Part shown: positions 18,303-27,897 of the stretch, one piece after another | Layout of the letters: each line of letters begins with the position of its first letter | Numbering within the stretch: position 1 is the stretch's first letter | Source of the DNA: Pirellulaceae bacterium | GTDB taxonomy: Bacteria; Planctomycetota; Planctomycetia; Pirellulales; Pirellulaceae | Direction of reading: 5' to 3' | Assembly (NCBI GenBank): GCA_028280445.1 | Contig: JANQLU010000136.1 | Span: 62,001 to 126,000 of the forward strand | Length of the DNA stretch: 64,000 bases | The notes under the pieces: generated by a model | What the model saw: only the letters and a program-made list of their open reading frames with translations | Database searches by the model: none | What the model was told of the DNA's origin: nothing | Translations under genes and position numbers: made by a program

Positions 18303-18768
18303 TCGTTCATTCAGGCATGTAAATAGATATTTTGTGGCACGAGCCGGAAAAAACGCTGATGCCGTACCCGATCGATCAAATCAACATTGCCAACGCGAAT
18401 GTTGAAAAAACTCAACAAAACCAAAACACGCAGCACTGCTATCACCCAACAAAGAACTCTCAGGGATCTTCGGTATCAAAAAGCAAATGTCCGGCACAAA
18501 CCGAACAAAATCGTGCTAGTTTTTTTGAGCTACGTTTGCAGTCAAATTGTGCAATTATTCTAAATTTTGGGGGTTTTTTGGGCAAGTCGAATCGTCTGCG
18601 ACAAATTGTTACAGAATAATATTTTACCCGTGGATATCACGACAATAAGTTGCCAAAATGGCCCGTCGACTCAAACTTTGGCTCGTTCACCATCTTTGGC
18701 GTGCAATTCGCTCTCAGTGTGAACCGCTCTCCAGGCCTTAATTTCGTTCCTACGTGTCTCAAGAGTTT
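18303..18768. other. Divergent intergenic region between dxr and ftsH
   Basis: 466 nt without a credible ORF, repeat or hairpin. It is AT-rich around 18520-18630 (long T and A runs). Promoters of both flanking genes should be here; no site was convincing enough to list. Confidence 0.5.
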
Positions 18769-20862
18769 ATGGACCAAGACAAAAAAAAATCGACTGACGG
18801 AAAAAGCAATTCAGGATTGATGTGGTTTGTGATCGTCATCATCGCCACGATAGCCATTTGCGTGTTTGTGTTCGTTAAACCGTTCACAGAAAAGATTAAA
18901 ACACGAGATTTTCGCAATCTGGTGCAAGCCACGAAATACCAAACCACACTGTCGTTGGATCTGGCTGACGGATATGCAGGAAAAATCGAAGTCAAAAAGA
19001 AAAAAGGCAAGGTAGAAAAAATTGTCGAATACAGCCAGCTCAAAGAGCTGATTGTCAGTGATCGAAAAATCAAAGGGAAAGTCTTTAAACGTGTCCTCAA
19101 CAGCGATGGAGGCGCCGAAAACGAAGGCTCGTTCGTAACATTTGTCACGACAAAAACCGATAGCGATGTGACGACAGACAAACTGCTGACAGACCTGTCC
19201 GAAAGAAACATCGATTTCAACCACACCGGCGCCCAAGGATTCTGGGAGCGGTATGCCTATCTGTTTATTCTGTTTGCCATGGTCCTGTTTCTGTTTTTGT
19301 TCATGATGCGGCGACTGGGCGGGGCAGGCGGTCCCATGCAATTTGGACGCAGCCGCGGAAAAATGTACGCCGAAGAGGAATTGGGAGTCTCATTTAATGA
19401 TGTGGCCGGCATCGACGAAGCAGTCGAAGAAGTCAAAGAAGTCGTTGATTTCCTGCAATCCCCTGAAAAATACCAAAAACTTGGCGGACGCATTCCTAAA
19501 GGCGTGCTTCTTGTTGGCCCTCCGGGAACAGGCAAAACGTTGCTCGCCAAAGCGATTGCTGGCGAAGCGGGTGTTCCATTTTTCAGCCTTTCCGGCAGCG
19601 ACTTTGTCGAAATGTTTGTCGGCGTTGGTGCAGCCCGTGTCCGAGATATGTTCCAACAGGCCGAGGCCAAAGCACCTTGCATTATCTTTATTGACGAACT
19701 CGACGCTTTGGGAAAAACACGTGGTGGAAGCGTTGTTGGTGGACACGATGAACGCGAACAAACACTCAATGCGCTGCTAGTTGAAATGGACGGCTTTGAC
19801 TCCAACAGCGGTGTCATCGTCATGGCTGCAACCAACCGGCCTGAAACACTCGACCAGGCGTTGATGCGACCCGGACGTTTCGATCGACATGTTCTCGTCG
19901 ATCGACCGGATGTTCGTGGACGCGAAGAAATTCTCAAAGTCCACGTCAAAAACGTGAAACTGGACCCGACCGTCGATTTACAACATGTCGCTGCAATCAG
20001 CCCCGGTTTCGTCGGTGCCGATCTGGCCAACTTGGTCAACGAAGCGGCACTGCTGGCCGCCCGTAAAGGCAACAGCAAAGTGTCGATGAAAGAGTTTGAC
20101 GAAGGTGTCGAGCGTGTCACGGCGGGCTTGGAGAAAAAACAACGGGTCATGAGTTCTGAAGAAAAAGAACGTGTGGCCTATCACGAAAGCGGCCACGCGC
20201 TGGTTGCCTACAGCCTGCCCAATACCGATCCGGTTCATAAAGTTTCGATCATTCCACGCGGTCTGGCGGCGCTGGGATACACGATGCAACGTCCCGATAA
20301 AGATCGCTATTTGATGACACAAAGTGAATTGGAAAGCAATATCCAGATTTTGCTCGCCGGAACGTTGACCGAAGAAATGATCTACCAGGACATCTCAACC
20401 GGTGCCCAAAACGATCTCGAACGAGCCACCGATATCGCTCGCTCGATGGTCATGGAATACGGCATGAGTGAACTGGGCCGCGTCAACTACAAAGAATCTC
20501 GCGGTTCCGCTTTTTTGGCTGGCTCAATGGCTGAGGAAATTTCTCGCCCGTATAGCGAACGCACGGCCAGGAAAATCGATGCCGCCGTTCGCCGGATCAT
20601 CGACGAATCCGTCGAGCGCGTTCGAGAAATATTGAGTATTCGCAAAGACGCGCTGATCGCATTAACAGAAAAATTGATCGAGGTCGAATCCGTCGATGCG
20701 AAAGAGCTGGAAAAAATCGTCGAAGAACATTCACCCGGACCGTTTCTAGCGCCAGGAACCAAAATCACAAAAACCGAAGCTCCCGTCAGTTCGACCGCTC
20801 AAACCGCAACGGCCGAATCGACCGATCCCCCTCAGCCATCGTCGGATTCCGAAGCCATCTGA
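18769..20862 (+). CDS. ftsH: ATP-dependent zinc metalloprotease FtsH
   Basis: Membrane-anchored AAA+ protease that degrades misfolded membrane proteins and selected regulators. In order: first membrane helix (about 14-32), a periplasmic domain, a second helix (about 165-185), and an AAA module with Walker A GPPGTGKT, Walker [12 protein letters not shown] and second-region-of-homology [20 protein letters not shown]. The protease domain carries HESGH and the later acidic residue in [14 protein letters not shown]. The C-terminal 45 residues are Pro/Thr/Ser-rich. I place the start at ATG 18769, which has AAGAG in front; a GTG at 18754 in the same frame would add five residues. The gene is followed by a strong hairpin terminator. 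Confidence 0.96.
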   Translation: MDQDKKKSTDGKSNSGLMWFVIVIIATIAICVFVFVKPFTEKIKTRDFRNLVQATKYQTTLSLDLADGYAGKIEVKKKKGKVEKIVEYSQLKELIVSDRKIKGKVFKRVLNSDGGAENEGSFVTFVTTKTDSDVTTDKLLTDLSERNIDFNHTGAQGFWERYAYLFILFAMVLFLFLFMMRRLGGAGGPMQFGRSRGKMYAEEELGVSFNDVAGIDEAVEEVKEVVDFLQSPEKYQKLGGRIPKGVLLVGPPGTGKTLLAKAIAGEAGVPFFSLSGSDFVEMFVGVGAARVRDMFQQAEAKAPCIIFIDELDALGKTRGGSVVGGHDEREQTLNALLVEMDGFDSNSGVIVMAATNRPETLDQALMRPGRFDRHVLVDRPDVRGREEILKVHVKNVKLDPTVDLQHVAAISPGFVGADLANLVNEAALLAARKGNSKVSMKEFDEGVERVTAGLEKKQRVMSSEEKERVAYHESGHALVAYSLPNTDPVHKVSIIPRGLAALGYTMQRPDKDRYLMTQSELESNIQILLAGTLTEEMIYQDISTGAQNDLERATDIARSMVMEYGMSELGRVNYKESRGSAFLAGSMAEEISRPYSERTARKIDAAVRRIIDESVERVREILSIRKDALIALTEKLIEVESVDAKELEKIVEEHSPGPFLAPGTKITKTEAPVSSTAQTATAESTDPPQPSSDSEAI

Positions 20863-20893
20863 TTGCGGATTTATTAACACCACAGACCAATCT

Positions 20894-20931
20894 AAAATGT
20901 CCCCTGGTTCATTTTTCCAGAGGACATTTTT
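20894..20931 (+). terminator. Terminator hairpin that also covers the next gene's Shine-Dalgarno
   Basis: Stem AAAATGTCC-c-CTGG (20894-20907) pairs with CCAG-a-GGACATTTT (20917-20930), loop of nine, followed by T. It ends the ftsH transcript. The 3' arm contains AGAGGA, the only visible ribosome-binding sequence for the ATG at 20935, so folding would hide it. Confidence 0.8.
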
Positions 20932-20934
20932 GTT

Positions 20935-21765
20935 ATGGGCTTTCGTTACGCAATCTGCAATGAAGTTTATCAAGACTGGTCATTCGAAAAAGCGTTCTCG
21001 CACGCCGCGAGTCTTGGTTATACCGGCGTCGAAATCGCTCCTTTTACGCTGCACCAAGATGCTACTCAGATTACTTCGAAACAACGATCCGATGTCGTCC
21101 GAATTGCCGAAGAAAACCATTTGCAGATCATTGGCGTGCATTGGCTATTGGCACATACGTCGGGATTTCACTTAACGACTAATGATGCGTCGGTTCGTCG
21201 CGCGACCGCGGACTATCTGATCACGCTTGCGCAACTTTGTCACGATCTCGGTGGAACTGTGATGGTGTTTGGCTCGCCTGGTCAACGCAATCTGCCAGAC
21301 GGAATGACAAAACAACAAGCCGATGACAACGCAATCGAAGTCTTTCATGCGGTGATTCCAACTTTGGAAAAACTCAATATCTCCATCGCGCTCGAACCAC
21401 TTGGTCCGGAGGAAGGAAATTACTTGCTAACCGCCGCCGAAGGTGTTGATTTAATGAACCGGATCGGTTCACCTCAAATCCGACTACACCTGGATGTCAA
21501 AGCGATGAGTTCCGAATCAACTCCGATTCCCGACATCATTGCTGAAAATTTGCCTCACACGATTCACTTTCACGCCAACGATCCCAACCGGCAGGGGCCC
21601 GGTATGGGCGACGTCGATTTCAAGCCAATTTTTGCGGAGCTGCGAAACGGAAATTATGGCGGCTGGGTGAGTGTCGAAGTGTTTGATTATGAACCGGGAA
21701 TCGAAAAATTGACTGGTGAAAGCATTCGTTATATGCAACAGGTGGAACAGGCGATTTCGAATTAG
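20935..21765 (+). CDS. Sugar phosphate isomerase/epimerase (xylose isomerase-like TIM barrel)
   Basis: A 276-residue AP endonuclease-2/xylose isomerase-like TIM barrel protein. Typical features: N-terminal FRYAICNEVYQDWSFEKA, the strand GYTGVEIAPFTL, the acidic residues in ALEPLGPEEGNYL, LHLDVKAMSSE, HFHANDPNRQGPGMGDVDF, and the late GGWVSVEVFDYEPG. These acidic and His residues usually hold a divalent metal. Substrate is not predictable, and this family is highly expanded in planctomycetes. No signal peptide, so cytosolic. Translation may depend on melting of the upstream terminator hairpin that holds its ribosome-binding site. The next gene follows after 45 nt in the same direction. Confidence 0.88.
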   Translation: MGFRYAICNEVYQDWSFEKAFSHAASLGYTGVEIAPFTLHQDATQITSKQRSDVVRIAEENHLQIIGVHWLLAHTSGFHLTTNDASVRRATADYLITLAQLCHDLGGTVMVFGSPGQRNLPDGMTKQQADDNAIEVFHAVIPTLEKLNISIALEPLGPEEGNYLLTAAEGVDLMNRIGSPQIRLHLDVKAMSSESTPIPDIIAENLPHTIHFHANDPNRQGPGMGDVDFKPIFAELRNGNYGGWVSVEVFDYEPGIEKLTGESIRYMQQVEQAISN

Positions 21766-21810
21766 GGAATCACGATTTTTTCGACTTCGAAATTTCGTTA
21801 CAATCCAGCC

Positions 21811-22581
21811 ATGGAAGTTATCTCACTGCAATCGGGAAGCAATGGAAACGCGTTTTACGTCCGTGCCGCCAATCATCAATTCATGTTTGATGCAGGTATC
21901 AGCGGTTCTGTTGCCCAGGCCCGTCTGGCGGAACGCGGACGCGACATACGCGACGTCCAAACTTTGTTTATTTCCCATGACCACACGGATCACAGCCGTT
22001 GCATGGGAGTTTACCAACGAAAATTCGGCCATTCGATTTATGTGACTCGCGAAACTTTGGCAGCTTCACAGCGGTCAACGGACTTGGGCCAACTGTCGGA
22101 CATCAACTATTTCACCGCCGGCGAAACGATTGACTTTGGAGAAGTTCAAGTTCACACCGTGCCAACTCCTCATGACAGCGCTGATGGAGTTGCCTTTGTG
22201 GTCGAGCACGATGACAAACGGTTGGGAATTTTGACCGACCTCGGCCACGTGTTCGACGGACTACGCGATGTCCTGTTGTCGTTGGACGCTGTAATCATCG
22301 AAAGCAATTATGATCCACAAATGCTCGATCTGGGATTTTATCCTGAACGGCTCAAACGTCGAATTCGTGGATCGGGCGGGCACATTTCCAATGACGAATC
22401 CGCCCAAGCGTTGCGAGAATCCATTTTTTTCAAACGTTTGAAATGGGCTTGCCTCTGCCATTTGTCTGACGAAAACAACCGACCCGACGTCGCCATCGAA
22501 ACACATCGACGAATCCTCGGTTCAAAATTTCCCATCCACGTCGCCCGCCGAGATCAAGCGAGCGAAATTCTCGAAATCTAA
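21811..22581 (+). CDS. MBL-fold metallo-hydrolase, WalJ/YycJ-like
   Basis: A 256-residue beta-lactamase-fold hydrolase. The metal-binding motif HxHxDH is present as SHDHTDHSRC near residue 55, with later ligands in TPHDSADG and LTDLGH, and the C-terminal LCHLSDENNRPD. The N-terminus EVISLQSGSNGNAFYV matches the YycJ/WalJ group, described as a 5'-to-3' exonuclease-type enzyme connected with DNA repair in Firmicutes. Assignment to that activity here is by family only. It lies 45 nt after the isomerase gene, and the family C repeat begins 3 nt past its stop codon. Confidence 0.88.
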   Translation: MEVISLQSGSNGNAFYVRAANHQFMFDAGISGSVAQARLAERGRDIRDVQTLFISHDHTDHSRCMGVYQRKFGHSIYVTRETLAASQRSTDLGQLSDINYFTAGETIDFGEVQVHTVPTPHDSADGVAFVVEHDDKRLGILTDLGHVFDGLRDVLLSLDAVIIESNYDPQMLDLGFYPERLKRRIRGSGGHISNDESAQALRESIFFKRLKWACLCHLSDENNRPDVAIETHRRILGSKFPIHVARRDQASEILEI

Positions 22582-22583
22582 TG

Positions 22584-22607
22584 TAAGGCCGGTTCCCACC
22601 GGCCAAT
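22584..22607. repeat. Palindromic repeat family C, short copy 2
   Basis: TAAGGCCGGTTCCCACCGGC and CAAT: a single arm that is self-complementary (GGCCGGT/ACCGGCC), directly behind the stop codon of the MBL hydrolase gene. It is placed the same way as the copy at 27604, after the DUF1552 gene. Confidence 0.8.
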
Positions 22608-22634
22608 CCAACAAAACTGACCCGGTGTGCCAAA

Positions 22635-22663
22635 AATCACAACCCGAAACGTCAGTGAGGGAC
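22635..22663 (+). repeat. Repeat family F, single arm
   Basis: AATCACAACCCGAAACGTCA followed by GTGAGGGAC, a variant of the family F arm seen at 13391 and 45795; no inverse partner nearby. Confidence 0.7.
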
Positions 22664-22719
22664 CATCCGTTTGTTATCCGGCAACGCGAACGTGTGTTCG
22701 TTCTAGCCGGAATGCAAAC

Positions 22720-22833
22720 GGGATCGGGAGTCTTTTCAGTCAGCTTCATCATCCGTTTCCAATCGTCAAAACGGTTAAAGACACGAGCCATCATCAACTT
22801 GTTAATGAAAAAACTCCCGACCCCTTCTACTCG
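22720..22833 (+). repeat. Repeat family G, copy 1 (MITE-like)
   Basis: 114-bp unit with terminal inverted repeats: GGGATCGGGAGTCTTTTCA at the left and TGAAAAAACTCCCGACCCC at the right. It is about 80 percent identical by eye to the unit at 23520-23635 in the same orientation; the shared core includes ACACGAGCCATCATCAACTT. Confidence 0.9.
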
Positions 22834-22906
22834 CGCCCCTCACTCGACTCGTTTAGGAATTTTTCGGGATTGTAAAAAAAACGCAACCAACTATTTGGTA
22901 AAGAGA

Positions 22907-23203
22907 TTAATTTGCGTTGTCGAACTTCAGGATGGTCATAACATCGTTTATCAATTTGGCCGAGGCTCCTTTTTCATACGTGAGCAACACGAGCAAGTGT
23001 TCCTCAATTTCCAAATTTTGACAAAACAACAACTTCAACGAATCCTGTCCTCTCGTTAGCAAAAAAACTTCCACTTTTTTGGACTGAGTGGTCTCCGATT
23101 CAACGAATGAAATTTCGATGTTGTTTTTAACAAGTTTGTCGCGCCAAAAATTTAAATTGTCTGGCGCGAGTTTGATCGTCGGTAATCCCATTAGAATGGC
23201 CAA
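22907..23203 (-). CDS. Hypothetical protein or N-terminally truncated remnant
   Basis: Not recognised. The frame codes for 98 residues from a TTG at 23203 (ATG alternative at 23191). It contains no signal peptide and reads as a plausible soluble alpha/beta protein (IKLAPDNLNFWRDKLVKNN, then SFVESETTQSKKVEVFLL). The same frame stays open upstream to about 23300 with protein-like sequence (HDFYLVLSLLKLGVLHEK), but no ATG or GTG occurs there and a TAA closes it. That suggests a gene that lost its 5' end. It lies between two direct copies of the family G repeat, in an otherwise repeat-filled 1.2-kb region. Confidence 0.45.
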   Translation of the reverse strand: MAILMGLPTIKLAPDNLNFWRDKLVKNNIEISFVESETTQSKKVEVFLLTRGQDSLKLLFCQNLEIEEHLLVLLTYEKGASAKLINDVMTILKFDNAN

Positions 23204-23519
23204 CGACGCTTGTAGCTTTTCATGGAGAACTCCAAGTTTGAGAAGGGAAAGGACTAAATAAAAATCATGCGTCCATCGTATGATGACTTTCAGATCTTAC
23301 GTACCCAACCAATTATCGCGAAGCCTTTTTACAAGATATAACGTCAAGATTCCTTGGTTTTCGTTGGCATTTCCCAAATGCTGAACGCGATTCCATTCTA
23401 TGGAAATATTTCTTGTTTGTTGAAGGCAAAAGTGGTTTCTCATCCATGCTGCTCTTACGACTTTGAACTTGATTCATCGCGTTATGATTGCGCAAAGTTG
23501 TTAGCGTGGGAATACAAAC

Positions 23520-23635
23520 GGGGTCGGGAGTCTTTTCAGTCAGCCGCATCATTTGTCTGCAACCGCCAAAAAACGATTCTAGACACGAGCCATCATCAAC
23601 TTGTTAATGAAAAGACTCCCGACCCCTTCTACTCG
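23520..23635 (+). repeat. Repeat family G, copy 2 (MITE-like)
   Basis: 116-bp unit bounded by GGGGTCGGGAGTCTTTTCA and TGAAAAGACTCCCGACCCC, which are near-perfect inverted repeats. Direct repeat of 22720-22833. Confidence 0.92.
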
Positions 23636-23660
23636 ATCAAGAGCGAAAAACCAGATCAAG

Positions 23661-23701
23661 TAGGGCCGTTTAATGGATCGGCCGGTAGGAACCGGCCCTA
23701 C
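23661..23701. repeat. Palindromic repeat family C, copy 3
   Basis: TAGGGCCGTTTAATGGATCG followed by GCCGGTAGGAACCGGCCCTA. The left arm has lost part of its sequence. Lies about 110 nt upstream of the DUF1592 gene. Confidence 0.75.
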
Positions 23702-23810
23702 TTCTAACTCAAATTGCCAATACCTTTTCCCAATTCTCTCCAACATCTCAACCGGTTTTGGTATTCGGCGACCGTTCGGCTAAAATAGAACGCTTGATCG
23801 TGAGGGTAGC

Positions 23811-26276
23811 ATGAGATTATTGAATCGGCGATTTCAACCTGTTTTCTGGGTGCTTGGACTGGCAACCGTTGTCGTTGTGTCCGCCAATTTTCCCACGGAA
23901 ACATCGCAACTGGAGAACAGCGACTCCAACCGAATTTCGCCAGTGTCGCGCGCGATCATTCATTCCGATGCGACCGGAAAACAGATCTATGAAAAACAGT
24001 GTGCCTCGTGTCATGGTAAGGACGGCCAAGGCGTTGCCGATCACTACGATGAACCGCTGGTCGGCGAACTGTCTTTGGAAAAACTGACCAAGCTGGTCGC
24101 CGAAACGATGCCGGAAGATGATCCCGACGCATGTGTCGGCAAAGATGCAGAAAAAGTCAGCCGCTATATTTACGATCAGTTTTATTCTCGTGCAGCTCAG
24201 AAAAAACGTGCAGTTCCCAAAAAACGTCTCGCCCGCCTGACCCAACAGCAATTCATTAACAGCGTCGCCGATCTCGTCGCAACATTTCAATGGCGGATCA
24301 CCACTAAAGATTTTTACAAACAAGAAAAACGCGGCCTCAAAGCAACGTATTACCACTCCAGACATTTTCGCGGCAACAAACGGATCAAAACCAGAGTCGA
24401 ACAAAATGTCGATGTTGATTTTGGCGATCAATTGCCGGACGTGATTCCAAAACCCAAACCTCCGAAAAAGAAAAGCAGGAATTTGGAATACGATCCCACC
24501 AAGGAGTTTTCTGTCCAATGGGTTGGCGGTATCGCCGCTGAAAAAACCGGTGAGTACGAATTCATTGTCCGCAGCAAAAATGGATTTCGATTGTTCGTCA
24601 ATGACTACACCAAACCGGTAATCGATCAGTGGGTGACATCCACGGGAAACGAGTATCGCACCAAAGTTTATTTGTTGGGCGGTCGCGTTTATCCTTTCAA
24701 AGTCGACTTTTTTAGATTTCGAGATCCGACGTCCGGCATCTCCGTTTCCTGGAAACCTCCGCATCAAACCGAACACGTGATCCCTCAATCCGTTCTCTAT
24801 CCGGAATGGACCGGCCACATCGGCATTGTTCACGCCGCATTTCCGCCCGACGACAGCAGTTCGGGTTACAACCGTGGCACCAGCGTTTCCGCGCAGTGGG
24901 ACGAAGCGGTCACAGCTGCAGCAACCGAAGTTTCCGATTGGTGCATTCGCCATTTACGCATCAACCGAATCAAGAAAGGCAAAATTACAGAAAAGCAAAA
25001 TGCACAAATGAAATCGTTTTGCATTCGATTTGTAGAAACTGCCTTTGGCCGAAAACTCAATAAAGCGGAACGGCAATTTTATGTCGAACAATTTTTCGAT
25101 CCCAAGTATCAACCCATCGAACGGATCAAACTGGTGGTCATCCTGACTTTAAAATCTCCGCATTTTCTGTACCCGGAGCTTCCGACCGAAAAAACGACAG
25201 AAAATCAACGAACGATAGTCGCCAAACGATTGGCACTTTACTTCTGGGACTCGATTCCCGATCAACAATTGATTGACGCCAGCCGTGCTGGCCATCTGGA
25301 AAACGCCGATGCCTCACGGCCACATTTCGAACGTTTACTCAACGATTATCGAACGCGACAAAAAATCGATTCTTTCTTCGAATACTGGTTGAATTTGGGT
25401 GAAGTCGAAGAAACTACCAAAGACGAGAAAACATATCCCGATTTCAAAGTTGAAACTGCCATCGATTTACGCCAAAGTATCAACCATTTTGTCGACGATA
25501 TTTTTTGGAGCGACGATTCGGACTATCGCAAGCTGTTTTCGGCGGACTACATGTACGCCAATGCGTCACTGGCAAAATTTTATTCATTGGACAGCACGCC
25601 GTTTAACGACTCAAAAAACGCCGATCGGTTTGTAAAAACGAAGGCCGACAAAAACAAATTTGGCCTCGTGACACACCCCTATCTCCTGACAGGATTGGCC
25701 TACCATAAAAACAGTTCGCCGATTCACCGCGGCGTGTTTATCGCCCGCAGCCTGTTGGGACGGAAATTGAAACAACCGCCGGACGACGTCGAACCACTCA
25801 CCGAAGAGTTCAACCCCAAAATGACGACACGCGAACGTGTCGAGCATCAAACCAAAGCGACCGCATGCATGAGTTGTCACGGCGTCATTAATTCACTTGG
25901 ATTCAGCTTGGAAAACTTTGACGCCGTCGGACGATTTCGAAAAACAGAAAAACAAAAAGAAATCAATGCCGTTTCAAATTATGAAACAATTGATGGCAAT
26001 CAAATCCGATTTGACGGACCAGAAGGCCTGGCCAAATTTATTGCCAACAATCCGCACGCTCAAAAAAGCTTCCTGAGGCATTTGTTTCAACACCTGGCAA
26101 AACAACCGGTCGAAGCGTACGGCCACAATGCCCTGGACCAGATACATGCAAAATTCGTCGCCAGTCGATTCAATATGAAAACGGCGGTGATCGAAATTGC
26201 AAAATACGCCGCTTTTCATGACATCCAGTTGAACCGCCCAGCAAAACCAAAATCTGAAACCCGCAAACAAAAATGA
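23811..26276 (+). CDS. Planctomycete cytochrome c / PA14 / DUF1587-1592-1588-1585 protein
   Basis: A large exported protein of a family very abundant in planctomycetes. Residues 10-27 form a signal or anchor helix. A class I haem c site is at CASCH (64-68), and a second CxxCH (CMSCH, 686-690) lies in the DUF1588 region. A PA14-like carbohydrate-binding domain spans about 175-325 (FSVQWVGGIAAEKTGEYEF, GFRLFVNDY). Then come DUF1592 (about 420-560), DUF1588 (HRGVFIARSLLGRKL) and DUF1585 at the end (LAKQPVEAYG). Function is unproven; polysaccharide-linked redox work has been proposed for the family. The stop overlaps the ATG of the DUF1552 gene by four bases (ATGA), so the two are translated as a pair. 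Confidence 0.93.
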   Translation: MRLLNRRFQPVFWVLGLATVVVVSANFPTETSQLENSDSNRISPVSRAIIHSDATGKQIYEKQCASCHGKDGQGVADHYDEPLVGELSLEKLTKLVAETMPEDDPDACVGKDAEKVSRYIYDQFYSRAAQKKRAVPKKRLARLTQQQFINSVADLVATFQWRITTKDFYKQEKRGLKATYYHSRHFRGNKRIKTRVEQNVDVDFGDQLPDVIPKPKPPKKKSRNLEYDPTKEFSVQWVGGIAAEKTGEYEFIVRSKNGFRLFVNDYTKPVIDQWVTSTGNEYRTKVYLLGGRVYPFKVDFFRFRDPTSGISVSWKPPHQTEHVIPQSVLYPEWTGHIGIVHAAFPPDDSSSGYNRGTSVSAQWDEAVTAAATEVSDWCIRHLRINRIKKGKITEKQNAQMKSFCIRFVETAFGRKLNKAERQFYVEQFFDPKYQPIERIKLVVILTLKSPHFLYPELPTEKTTENQRTIVAKRLALYFWDSIPDQQLIDASRAGHLENADASRPHFERLLNDYRTRQKIDSFFEYWLNLGEVEETTKDEKTYPDFKVETAIDLRQSINHFVDDIFWSDDSDYRKLFSADYMYANASLAKFYSLDSTPFNDSKNADRFVKTKADKNKFGLVTHPYLLTGLAYHKNSSPIHRGVFIARSLLGRKLKQPPDDVEPLTEEFNPKMTTRERVEHQTKATACMSCHGVINSLGFSLENFDAVGRFRKTEKQKEINAVSNYETIDGNQIRFDGPEGLAKFIANNPHAQKSFLRHLFQHLAKQPVEAYGHNALDQIHAKFVASRFNMKTAVIEIAKYAAFHDIQLNRPAKPKSETRKQK

Positions 26277-27607
26277 ATCAGCATCCTCAACACAATCGAC
26301 GACAATTTCTCGGCCAATCCGCGGCACTGGCGTGCTCTGCTCCATTGGTGATGTCGGCGTCTGGACCTCTGTTGGCCGCAGGTGATAAAAATAACAATCG
26401 CAAATTGCGAGTTGTTTTTATTTTTACTCCCAACGGGACGGTCAAAGAGGGATTTTGGCCAAAAACCGAAGGGCACAAATTTGAAATCACGCCTGTCCTC
26501 GAACCTCTCGAAAAATATCGAGACAAAATGCTCGTTTTGCATGGTGTCTGCAACCACCTGCGCGGCGACGGAGACAATCACATGCGCGGCATGGGATGTT
26601 TCTTGACCGGAATCGAGCTGTTTCCCGGTAATGTTCAAGGTGGAAGTCATTCGCCAGCGGGATGGGCCAAAGGGATCTCGATCGATCAGGAAATCAAAAA
26701 TTATCTTCAATCAAAACCCGAAACCAGAACAACTTTTGGCTCCCTCGAGTTTGGTATCTGCGTTCGGAATGATGCCAATCCCTGGACGCGTTGGTCCTAT
26801 GCCGGACCCAACCAACCGATCGCACCGATTAGCAACCCGTATCAGATGCACAAGAAAATGTACGGGGAAATCAAAGATCAAAAATATATTCAACAAGCGA
26901 TTGATTTGTTGCAGACGGAATTTGATAAAGCCAAGCAATCCATTCAGAACCAGGACCGGCAATTAGTCGAAAACCACCAGGCGCACATCGCAAAAATGCG
27001 CGAAAGTTTTTTACAAAAACGAAAATCTCTGGCTGTCGCACCGCCCAAGCTGCCAACAGGTGTTCCCGTCGATCGAACTCAAATGCCGAAGCTGACTCGC
27101 ATGCAAATCGATTTGATGGTCAACGGTTTCCAAAATGACTTGAACCGCGTGGCAACGTTACAGTTCACCGAGTCGGTCGGGCAGCCAATCATGAAATGGC
27201 TCGGCATCAAGGAAGGGCACCACCAATTGTCCCACGATCCCGATCTGAACAAAAAATCGCAGGAGAAACTGGTCAAGATCAACCAGTGGTACGCCGAGCA
27301 AATCGCCTACCTCGTGAAAAAACTTGATGAAACCAAACAAGTGGGCTCGGATCGCAGTCTGCTGGACGACACATTAATCGTTTGGGGAAATGAACTGGGA
27401 CACGGCAATTCGCACACGTTAAATAACATCCCGTTGGTGTTAATTGGCGGCGGTGAAAGCTTTGGAATCGAAATGGGACAGTTTCGCAAATTCCACCGTG
27501 TTCCCCACAATCGATTATGGCTGACCATCGCCCACAGCTTTGGCCACAAAATCAAAACGTTTGGCAACCCGCGGCTCTGCAAAGGCGGTCCGTTGAATCT
27601 CAAGTAA
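26273..27607 (+). CDS. DUF1552 domain protein with Tat signal
   Basis: A 444-residue exported protein of the DUF1552 family, almost always paired with DUF1592 cytochromes in planctomycetes. A twin-arginine motif NRRQFLG (Arg9, Arg10) and hydrophobic stretch (LACSAPLVMSASG) indicate Tat export of a folded protein. The domain resembles the alkaline-phosphatase/sulfatase superfamily, with FTPNGTVKEGFWP near the N-terminus and LDDTLIVWGNELGHGNSH near the C-terminus. No haem or Cys cluster. It begins inside the previous stop codon and is followed by a family C repeat arm. Enzymatic activity has not been shown for the family. Confidence 0.93.
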   Translation: MNQHPQHNRRQFLGQSAALACSAPLVMSASGPLLAAGDKNNNRKLRVVFIFTPNGTVKEGFWPKTEGHKFEITPVLEPLEKYRDKMLVLHGVCNHLRGDGDNHMRGMGCFLTGIELFPGNVQGGSHSPAGWAKGISIDQEIKNYLQSKPETRTTFGSLEFGICVRNDANPWTRWSYAGPNQPIAPISNPYQMHKKMYGEIKDQKYIQQAIDLLQTEFDKAKQSIQNQDRQLVENHQAHIAKMRESFLQKRKSLAVAPPKLPTGVPVDRTQMPKLTRMQIDLMVNGFQNDLNRVATLQFTESVGQPIMKWLGIKEGHHQLSHDPDLNKKSQEKLVKINQWYAEQIAYLVKKLDETKQVGSDRSLLDDTLIVWGNELGHGNSHTLNNIPLVLIGGGESFGIEMGQFRKFHRVPHNRLWLTIAHSFGHKIKTFGNPRLCKGGPLNLK

Positions 27608-27745
27608 GGCCGGTTCCCACCGGCCAATCTGGAATCTGTTTTTGACAGGATTTACAGGATGAACAGGATATTTTTTCGGATCTAATTCTGTCAATCTTGT
27701 TCAGCACAGTTGGCGGTCCCTCGCTCACGCTTCGCACTTGTGATC
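27604..27745. repeat. Mosaic of repeats C, I and F
   Basis: Within the 290-nt gap after the DUF1552 gene: a family C arm (27604-27629), a family I unit TTTTTGACAGGATTTACAGG plus ATGAACAGGAT (about 27642-27670), and a family F arm GTCCCTCGCTCACGCTTCGC (about 27716-27735, degenerate end 27745). Each is known from other places in the window. Confidence 0.82.
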
Positions 27746-27897
27746 TTATGGCACCACGACCAAAAAACACAGCCGAAACCGCTCCGTTTCTGCAATGATC
27801 CGTTAATGTGCCTGCTCGAACCATTTTGTCGTTTGAATCAGCCTGAAATATCAGTAAGATTCAAGGCAGGCAAGGCCTTCAGAATAGGGGACCCCTC

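Noticed and set aside
19257-20150. 297-codon minus-strand ORF inside ftsH
   Set aside because: Antisense shadow of a well-conserved AAA/protease gene; composition (Ser/Thr/Arg-rich, no domain) is typical of shadow frames.
22634-23635. CRISPR array
   Set aside because: Repeats here are few, ~115 bp, with inverted ends and no regular short spacers; no cas genes in the window.
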